Of a DNA stretch of 64,000 nucleotides, positions 56,835-64,000 are shown piece by piece. The stretch is from positions 10,242,260 to 10,306,259 of the forward strand of contig NC_044920.1 in the NCBI RefSeq assembly GCF_003576645.1, written 5' to 3'. Under the pieces are notes generated by a model that saw only the letters and a program-made list of their open reading frames with translations, did no database searches and had not been told where the DNA came from. The position numbers and the translations under genes were made by a program. Source of the DNA: Ipomoea triloba (lineage: Eukaryota > Streptophyta > Magnoliopsida > Solanales > Convolvulaceae). Numbering within the stretch: the first letter of the stretch is position 1; every line of letters begins with the position of its first letter.

Positions 56835-57486
56835 GATGTCCAAATTCCTGGCTTTGCTTGGGAGGGTACACAACAGGTTGAAATAATTCACAAAAATCAG
56901 ATTTTGAGACACATGGACAAGCTTTGGCATATTAGGAAGACTATTGGTCTTTCCTAGACAAGTTATGACATTTAATCTCCTTGATAGTGATGTATTTTTA
57001 CTATTGATGTCTTTTGATCTCCTTGATGTACTTTTACTATTGATGACATTTGGAGTCCCCTAGCATGTGTATAAATAGGGTGTGTATTTCCTTTGATGAA
57101 TCAAGTAATTTCAGAATCAATCAAAATTTCCTAAGTTTTCTTTACACTTGTATAAGAATTCTTTCTTCTATTCGTGGTCCTATCGAATAGTGTTCTTGAT
57201 TCGTGGCCCTATCGAATCAAACTCGCATTCTACCAACCTTAGATTTTAGGACTTGTGGTCCTATCAATCCATAGAATCAAGGGAACTACTAGAGAACCCA
57301 CTCTAGTTGTTTGAAGATTGCGTTCTGGAGGAACTTGAGGCGTGCTAAGGGTTATTTCTTGGTCCTTCATGGAATCGGGGCTCAAGGGTGATCTTGTGTG
57401 CACCATAGGTAACTCTTTATCCATTGAATTTGAGAACATCTTGGGCAATAACTCCTTGTTACGAATCATCCCTACGAAGATTCGTA
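56618..57486 (+). mobile_element. CRM/Reina-like 3' LTR
   Basis: Starts after the PPT and closely matches the 5' LTR, with scattered substitutions and one fewer 32-bp unit. TATA at 57070-57077. It ends agattcgta, lacking the last tca, and is joined directly to another LTR copy. Confidence 0.85.
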
Positions 57487-58572
57487 TGATGCAAACCAGA
57501 CCACATATGATCCATTAAGAGTCCCTATTGGTCCCATTACAAGGTCCAAGACTGAACTCTTAAGACAATTTTACATTTGGTTTGTGCAACATTGGTGGAA
57601 AGTCATGAAAATTCAATAAGGAGTCCAAGTGATGATGGTGGATACTTAGACTATTTTACTTGCATTAAAGCTGATTTGGAAGAGCCCAAAAATACCATCT
57701 AAGATGTCCAAATTCCTGGCTTTGCTTGGGAGGGTAGAAAAGAGGTTGAAATAATTCACCAACATCAGATTTTGAGACACATGGACAAGCTTTGGCATAT
57801 TAGGAAGACTATTGGTCTTTCCTAGACAAGTTATGACATTTAATCTCCTTGATAGTGAGTGATGTATTTTTACTATTGATGTCTTTTGATCTCCTTGATG
57901 TACTTTTACTATTGATGACATTTGGAGTCCCCTATCATGTGTATAAATAGGGTGTGTATTTCCTTTGAGGAATCAAGTAATTTCAGAATCAATCTAAATT
58001 TCCTAAGTTTTCTTTACACTTGTGTAAGAATTCTTTCTTCTATTCATGGTCCTATCGAATAGTGTTCTTGATTCGTGGCCCTATCGAATCAAACCCGCAT
58101 TCTACCAACCTTAGATTTTAGGAATTGTGGTCCTATCAATCCATNAACTTACTTTCTCAGCAGACCGCTACTTACTTTCATGCACACCTATTGCAGTTAG
58201 TACATAAAACATCGCACATCAAGTATCTTAGACACATAACAAGTAGATTGACTCTTACTTACTTGAGTTAAACAACTCTGGATATCGTTCCATCATCGTA
58301 TCTTCCAATTCCCAGGTAGCTTCTTCTGGGCTATGGTTTGACCATTGAACTTTGACCATCCTGATTGACTTTCTCCTCGTNCACTCTAGTTGTTTGAAGA
58401 TTGCGTTCTTGAGGAACTTGAGGTGTGCTAAGGGTTGTTTCTTGGTCCTTCGTGAAATCGGGGCTCAAGGGTGATCTTGTGTGCACCAAAGGTAACTCTT
58501 TATCCATTGAATTTGAGAACATCTTGGGCAATAACTCCTTGTTACGAATCATCCCTACCAAGATTCGTATCA
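57487..58572 (+). mobile_element. Third CRM-like LTR copy, disrupted
   Basis: Begins tgatgcaaacc immediately after the previous LTR and ends agattcgtatca plus atttg, the first bases toward the PBS. A one-base loss near 57600 breaks the LTR-encoded frame. A 235-bp foreign block between two Ns (58146-58380) replaces about 29 bp of LTR. Confidence 0.75.
58146..58380 (-). other. N-bounded Tekay chromodomain fragment inside an LTR
   Basis: The minus strand encodes RRKSIRMVKVQWSNH and EEATWELEDTMMERYP followed by a stop: a chromodomain and 3' flank of a Tekay-type element related to the one at 46499. It is framed by single Ns at 58145 and 58381 and is absent from the other LTR copies, so it is probably a gap-filling error. 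Confidence 0.75.
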
Positions 58573-58576
58573 ATTT

Positions 58577-58802
58577 GATTCTAGCCTGCGTGCCTTAGAC
58601 TCTTGTTCTGCATTGACTTTTTTAGACTTCGTTCCATTTGAGGATGTTGGAAGACTTATGATTGATGTTGCCTTAGCATCTTGGTATGGTTAACCTGGAT
58701 GTGGCATAGCACCCCATGTGGGTTTAAGTTAAAGGCTTCCGCATTTATATGAGTTCCGTTGATATTTGATAACTTTTGCCTTAAGTTTAATACTTATCTC
58801 AG
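58577..58802 (+). mobile_element. Tekay-type LTR fragment, right of the CRM-like element
   Basis: The first ~175 bp match 49845-50020 with about five substitutions (ctagcctgcgtgccttagac, ggatgtggcatagcacc). It then continues past the point where the left copy is cut. Confidence 0.6.
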
Positions 58803-59040
58803 CCTTCCCAGTGAGGGATATTACAGCTGGAGATTCGGAGTATTGCTACCTCCCCTGTCACGCAGTGCCTGTTGTCCTGAAAGATCCAGCTCAGAATCAT
58901 CCCATAAGGCAGGTTGTGGCACTTGGCTGTCTTGCAGAACTCCATATGTTAAATCATCAAATCCGGCAGACTAAACTTAACCTTGTGCTTCAGGAAGTAG
59001 GCAAAAGTACATTCCAAACAAGCTACCCGCTAACTATTGT
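58803..59040 (+). other. Exon-like segment, unrecognised
   Basis: After an acceptor-like tacttatctcag a frame reads DITAGDSEYCYLPCHAVPVV and LGCLAELHMLNHQIRQTKL, stopping at 59054. Composition is protein-like and unlike nearby LTR DNA. I do not recognise the family. It could be a captured host exon. Confidence 0.25.
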
Positions 59041-59329
59041 TCTTGTTGGGCAATAAACTCTCGCCTACGAGCATAGTCAAAATCTTCTGCTCCCTAGACA
59101 AATCATACTTGACGGGCCTGACATCCAAAGTGATGCCCTCCTCATGCCGCAACATGTAACGCAGATAATCCCGGAACCACACAGTCTTAGTCTCAATCCA
59201 GTAGTGCCTATTGTACTGGGACACACCACCTAGAGGCAACTTTAGCATCTTAGCGAGTGTAGGTGGGTCCAAAGTAATTTTCACACCCTTCACAATCGAT
59301 GTGATTACGGGTACCTGATTAACCCTCTT
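59041..59329 (-). pseudogene. Plant transposon-protein-like ORF, C-terminal piece
   Basis: Reads KGVKITLDPPTLAKMLKLPL and HYWIETKTVWFRDYLRYML. The pattern resembles the 'putative plant transposon protein' family (Transposase_32-like) common in TE-rich plant DNA. It continues, across a solo LTR, the N-terminal piece at 61803-62040. Biochemical role unknown. Confidence 0.4.
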
Positions 59330-61797
59330 TGTGACACCCCTAAATTTTTACGCTGAGAGAGACAAATACTTAATATAAAAGCTAGCAAATCTCAGGATCG
59401 AGACACAATAAAGCAGAAGTAATATTATTACTCAGAGGGTGTCATGCCACATCTAGGTAAGTCAGCACCTAGATGCTAAGGCCAAAATCCACAATCTAAT
59501 CCATCAAAAGTAAACATAACTGCATAAGTCAATACATAATCAGAGTCTAAGGTGCACAAGCCTAAAATGTCTAAACCAACCAACAGATCACTATAGGGCG
59601 AAGTAGATCTATTGCTAGCGCTCTCACGGCTCAATCTACTCCATACTTGGAAAACATATTGAAACATTAGCAAAGAAATGCTAAGCAATCCACCACTCAC
59701 ACTCGTGAAAAGTATATAATATAGCATAGGTTGTAAATAGGTTTTATACACGCGTATAGAATATACACGCCAACGAAACTAATCTCTATTTAAAAACCAG
59801 ATAACTCAACAACAATAGGTTGATTGAATCACAAACCAAAGACACTTCCAAGTGAATCCAATACCAAGGAACGAATCCATAATACAACAGTTCTATAATA
59901 GGATACTCAACCAAGACATAAGTTCAACAGAATAATCACAAATGAAACCAACTAAGCACAATCAACCGTCACTCCCTTAGAGTGATCCCAAACCAAGGTA
60001 CATAGGATAAAACCCAAGCCACAACCACCACCCATTACCGCCAAACCATATTACCGAACCACATTACCAATACCACACCACAGAGACATACAATGCCCAA
60101 TCACAGAGGCGTAAAAGCCCTTTTCCACAGAGGCACCATGCCCAACCACAGGGGCTTAGAAGCCCATTACCATAGAGGCACAAGGGCCAATCACAGAGGC
60201 ATAAAGTCCATCACCACAGAGGCACAAAGCCCATATAATCCCTCTCATAACCTCAACCACAAGTGTAGCCATAACTCAAGCAACCACTTCTCAAAGGGTA
60301 CTCAAGACTCAAGAAGCCAAAGAATTACTTATAAGGACTCAAGGTCTCAACACACCAAATTCAGATTCATTCCCAAAGGAATTACTCAAACCAAAAGTGC
60401 TCAACTCAGAATATGAACATAGGGCATGCTCAGGATAATAACCAAGAATCAGTCAACAATACTAGCCCAATAATCCAAGATAAATGACCAATGATAATGA
60501 ATAAATACTCAACAATCAAGGTAGGATACTCAATAACATACTCAGAACATATTCCAGAATCAGAAGTGAAACAACGGAGTCAATAGACCACAAAACGATC
60601 ACTGGAACAGAGCCAGAAAATGAACTAAAGGAACAACCCGGTAGAACACACTGGACCGCCACAACCTACCGCCATCGCTGACGGAATACACCGCGGCGGA
60701 ACACCGTGGTCCGCCGTTCCCTTCCGCGAGAAGGTACGGGGCCACCCAGCGGAGTCCCTCCTTCCGTCAACCCAGACCACCAGTACACTTGTAGATCACC
60801 CAAGCGGGACACATTATACCGCCCAAACGCACCGCAAGTGCAATCCCAATACACCAACTCCAGACCAGAACAAAATACACGATAATTCAATCTAGTGTAC
60901 AAAATATGATCAGACTACACAAATTACACATCTCAGAGGCCAAATAATACATGGAATCCATAACAATAAATACTCATATATATCAAGATGAAAGGATAAT
61001 GAACACAAGTCCATAGATCCACAATATGGGCTAAACAATCCAACAAATCAAAGGCTAAACCCAAAGAAATTCCATAGGATTCCACAACACCAAATCATAT
61101 ACATATATTAAAAGAGTGAAAGTAGGTTTTAATGTAATATGGAGGATTACCTCTTGAAGCTTTAACAATCCAAAAGCAATCACCACTCTTAAACTCAATC
61201 CCTCAAACCACCATCACCTCTTTAGTCATCTTAACCCAAGAAACCCCAAAGAAAGATAATAAGAAGCTTATAGAAAGACTAGGAAATTATAAGATGAAAT
61301 GCAATCTAACTAGGGATTAGTACTTACCCAAACACAATAAATCTTAAAAGAGCAATCTTGCTTCCAACCTTGCTAGGATAAAGAATGGTGTGTGTGTAGG
61401 GTTTTAGAGATGAAAGAGATGGTGAAAGTCTTTTGCAGGAGAATGAAAGAAGCTAGGGAATTATTAATTATGAAGCTTTTATATGGATCTTAAAATCATT
61501 ACATACATAGTGTATATAATATTAGGGTGTTTAAATCGAACATGGGCTCAATTAATATAAGACATGGTCCTTGAAAGATTGAACCATTTAAATATTTAAT
61601 TTACCATAACAGATGAAAAAGACCCAAGTGGAAATCCCTTACAAAATTAAGTTAAGGAATTGGACTTTATTAATCAATTAAATAAACTAGAATATGGAAT
61701 ATATTTCTATTTAAAGAAACGATGCCTAATTAATGAAATTAACCACACGATAGGAATAATTACCGGGTTCAAGGCATGATTTAAATTCGGGGTATCA
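59330..61797 (-). mobile_element. Solo Ty3 (Tekay-type) LTR, minus strand
   Basis: On the minus strand it runs tgataccccgaatttaaatc to ttaggggtgtcaca and is flanked by perfect 5-bp duplications ctctt (59325-59329 and 61798-61802). A TATA box (catataaaag) lies at 61486-61477. It contains the complement of the cctctgtgg minisatellite (60080-60235) and the block with gagagcgctag near 59610. The 2.47-kb length without PBS, PPT or coding makes it a solo LTR. Confidence 0.88.
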
Positions 61798-61802
61798 CTC
61801 TT

Positions 61803-62040
61803 AACCCACATATTCTAATAAAACTCCTTTACAAGACTAGGGTAAACCATATTCTCAATAAGCAGAAAATGCTCTAACAGGCCTTGGAAGTTCAGCCTAT
61901 CAACAATCTCCGGCGAAAAATGTAACGGGTCTAGAGCTTTACCTCCAATTATGGAGTATTGGATACTCCTTTGACCTTCTTCCTCAATAGGTGGATTTCT
62001 CCTGAGCATTTTGAATTTGTTGTTCGCTGGACCGCTTGCA
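61803..62040 (-). pseudogene. Plant transposon-protein-like ORF, N-terminal piece
   Basis: Reads MLRRNPPIEEEGQRSIQ, GGKALDPLHFSPEIVDRLNF and YPSLVKEFY before a tag near 61815. The HFSPE…YPSLVKEFY spacing fits the same family as 59041-59329. It is interrupted by the solo LTR. Confidence 0.4.
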
Positions 62041-62469
62041 CGGCAAGAGTGAACGGGTAGGTAGAGAAGAAATGCACGAAGGGGACTTAACTTCCGGCGG
62101 CGAAACGAACGGCGCTGCTCGGCTGCTTACTGGCGGAGGGAGTTCACGGAGGGAGCTGGTCTGGGATTTGCTACGGGGAGAAGAGGCGGAGAAACAAAAG
62201 CCGATAGATTAAAAGGAAAAACGTAGGGTTTTAATCTGAGTGGAAAAGGGAAAGTTCTGAAATGCCCTTTGAACTCACGGCACGCGCTCGCGGAACGCAG
62301 CCCACCACTGCCTCACTCCACACCCATACACGGAACCCCTACGCAGAAGGTCTTAATCTGCTCCATCATTCCACAAGGCCACGCGGAACACCCCGCAGAG
62401 CGACTTGCTCCGTGTTTCCTCTCTGCGCCGCTACACATGCTCTTAGTGGAAATAAAAATCAAATCATTC
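62041..62469. other. GC-rich upstream region, no gene seen
   Basis: Contains ggcggagggag-type words and aaaccctacg (minus), which may be the leader of the minus-strand transposon-protein ORF. The plus-strand ORFs here show no recognisable domain. Confidence 0.35.
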
Positions 62470-62600
62470 ACCCTTAGACCAATAGGCTAATGTGGTTGAA
62501 TAGTCTAATCCTTTGCTTTTTTTGCGATGTCCCGGGTTCGAGCTCCCAGGCACTTTGCTGATTCCCTCTTTTACCTTCTTCAGTATTCCTTTTGAGCGTG
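62470..62600 (+). mobile_element. SINE-like element, family 3
   Basis: An A-box-like tggttgaatag (62493-62503) and a consensus B box ggttcgagctc (62535-62545) are spaced 32 bases apart, as in tRNA-derived SINEs. The flanking sequence cannot fold into tRNA acceptor stems, so it is not a tRNA gene. The 3' end is uncertain. Confidence 0.5.
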
Positions 62601-62851
62601 ACTTGGCGGGTTAATTGGACCACGATTAAGAATAGATTTCCGGACCCAAGCCCGAACGCTACCTTAACTCCCACGCTAATCTTATGGTTCACTAAATGTT
62701 CAACCGACTATTTAAAATTTTAAAACTATCCCCAAGTAAAGTATCTACATGCTAATGCAACAGAGTGAGTTCAAGAGTTACCTCCGTCCATCTCATTCGC
62801 TTCAGCTTGAGTTCGGCCCATCACGAAAATCCTCCTCCTCTATGGTCCAAC

Positions 62852-63564
62852 CTAGGCACTTTGACTACCTCCCGATGCGCTCCCATTCTTACCTTTAGTC
62901 ACTTTCGGGGGCCGAGTCGAAGTCTGCGCTCCATTGTGCCCACCTGGTCTAGGATTTGACGATCCTCCACTCCTGGATGTACACTCGAATGCCCTATGAG
63001 CCCTCTGGCCACAACTATAGCACTCAACCAAGTATCCACCGCAATCTCGCCCAGGGTGATCCCTCCCACACCTCTTACAACGAAAATGACACTCCTTGGC
63101 CTCATCACTCCCAGTCCCCTGCCCCATCATAGGCCATGACGTGCCTCCACCTCTAGCACTGCCTTTCTGAAAACTCCTCGTAGAACCGGTCCAACCGGCC
63201 TATGCCTCTTGGGATCTGACACGCCACCACCCTCACCGGGTCTCTTAGTCCGATCTTGCATTCCCCGTCAGATCGACAACACCCGATAATGGTCCGCTGC
63301 ACAACTATACGCCTCACTCAGGGTACGAAACTTAAACATAACCAGTGCCATACGAGTGTCCAGGTTCAGTCCGGCCACGAACTTCTCGATCTTATTTGCC
63401 TCAGTCGGAACTAGCACAGGGACAAAGCGGGCTAACTCAAGAAAGTGCTATTGTAATCCTGCACCGATAGAGACCCCTGCTTGAGGTGCAAGAACTCCTC
63501 CCACATCGCCGCCTTCACATGCGCGGGGTAGAAGCGAGCGCGAATCTTATCCTTAAAGGACTCC
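62852..63564 (-). pseudogene. Tekay-type gag fragment
   Basis: From 63564 the minus strand encodes the gag capsid C-terminal part (words like RARFYPAHVKAAMWEEFLHL, frame change near 63450) and then the double knuckle CKRCGRDHPGRDC and CYSCGQRAHRAFEC (63080-62985), parallel to 42785-42886. It is cut at 63565 by an LTR and lost before 62850. Confidence 0.75.
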
Positions 63565-64000
63565 TGTAACACCCCGGACCTACATTCCCGTACATCCGAG
63601 GCGTTACCGCCACACCTAGAGAGAGAATTCTATCGTTCCTCGATAGACCTCACTCTAGGTGCACAGGCTAAAGGAGTTATTCTCATCACAACAACCACTC
63701 AACAGATCTTACAATTTTCAGACATGTTAATAGATGAAGCTTCATTAAGCAGGGTTCATAATTTTTCCAAAATACATACATAGGAAGCCTCTCGGGCTCA
63801 AAATACCAACAGGGTTCGACCTAAAAGCACTGGTTATGCCTAGCCATTACTACGGCTACAAAAATTTATGTACACCAAAAACAAATTCCCCAGAAACTCC
63901 TAAAGATCCGGCGTCTAGTCAAGCATGCGGTACACAGGGCCGGTGAACTCTCCCCAGACCAGGTGCCACTCCCCCTCATACCAAGTAATATGGTCCAAAA
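63565..64000 (-). mobile_element. LTR 3' end, continuing past the window
   Basis: On the plus strand it begins tgtaacaccccggacc, the complement of a Ty3 LTR terminus (ggtccggggtgttaca), directly against the gag fragment. Only ~436 bp are visible. Confidence 0.5.

Noticed and set aside
62470..62600. tRNA gene
   Set aside because: A and B boxes are present, but no acceptor or anticodon stem can be formed; a SINE is the better reading.

Overview
This window is nuclear DNA of a flowering plant, probably a eudicot; I cannot narrow it further. It is a dense nest of transposable elements. The evidence is plant-specific LTR-retrotransposon lineages (Tat/Ogre-like, Tekay/Del-like and CRM/Reina-like Ty3, plus Ty1/Copia), tRNA-derived SINEs, an L1-type LINE tail, non-autonomous Helitrons and hAT- or MULE-like elements, and long AT-rich intergenic stretches. 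I found no convincing intact host gene, no rRNA or tRNA gene and no CRISPR array. A 234-N gap and three isolated Ns show that this is a draft assembly, and several odd joins coincide with them.

Layout. 1-2.3 kb: LTR-like sequence with two divergent TATA boxes. 2.3-4.4 kb: 3' end and LTR of a Copia element, split by a MULE-like TIR element. 4.4-6.5 kb: two copies of one SINE family and a LINE 3' end. 7.2-10.9 kb: Athila-like non-autonomous element with 129-aa and 371-aa ORFs bracketed by ~420-bp direct repeats. 11.2-22.2 kb: decayed Tat element on the minus strand (LTR, gag, protease, RT, RNase H, a second archaeal-type RNase H, integrase). It has 48-bp tandem repeats in its 3' region and a spliced-looking antisense gene beyond, and is interrupted by a 2.1-kb solo LTR (5-bp target duplication) and a hAT-like MITE. 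22.2-29.3 kb: AT-rich DNA with two MITEs, SINEs and a Helitron.

29.3-40.0 kb: a LARD-like element with 3.2-kb LTRs, a non-coding 2.6-kb interior, Met-tRNA PBS, PPT, and a second Helitron inside its 3' LTR; the 5' LTR preserves the empty site. 40.1-49.0 kb: a mosaic of Tat LTR and gag start, a CRM-like LTR piece, then a nearly intact Tekay gag-pol (1391-codon ORF plus a chromodomain exon behind a 75-bp intron), a gap, and its 3' LTR. 49.0-58.8 kb: a Tekay-type LTR fragment holding a CRM/Reina-like element with several coding lesions and three LTR copies, two of them abutting. 58.8-64 kb: minus-strand TE pieces, including a plant transposon-protein-like ORF split by a 2.5-kb solo LTR, a SINE, a Tekay gag fragment and the end of another LTR.

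The elements do not form a pathway; order of nesting is the main information. I did not find a convincing new biological system. The observations most worth checking are the 371-aa acidic ORF, the antisense spliced ORF of the Tat element, the LTR-encoded polyprotein tail, the Helitron with its empty site, and assembly-like signatures such as three consecutive exact 42-bp duplications.
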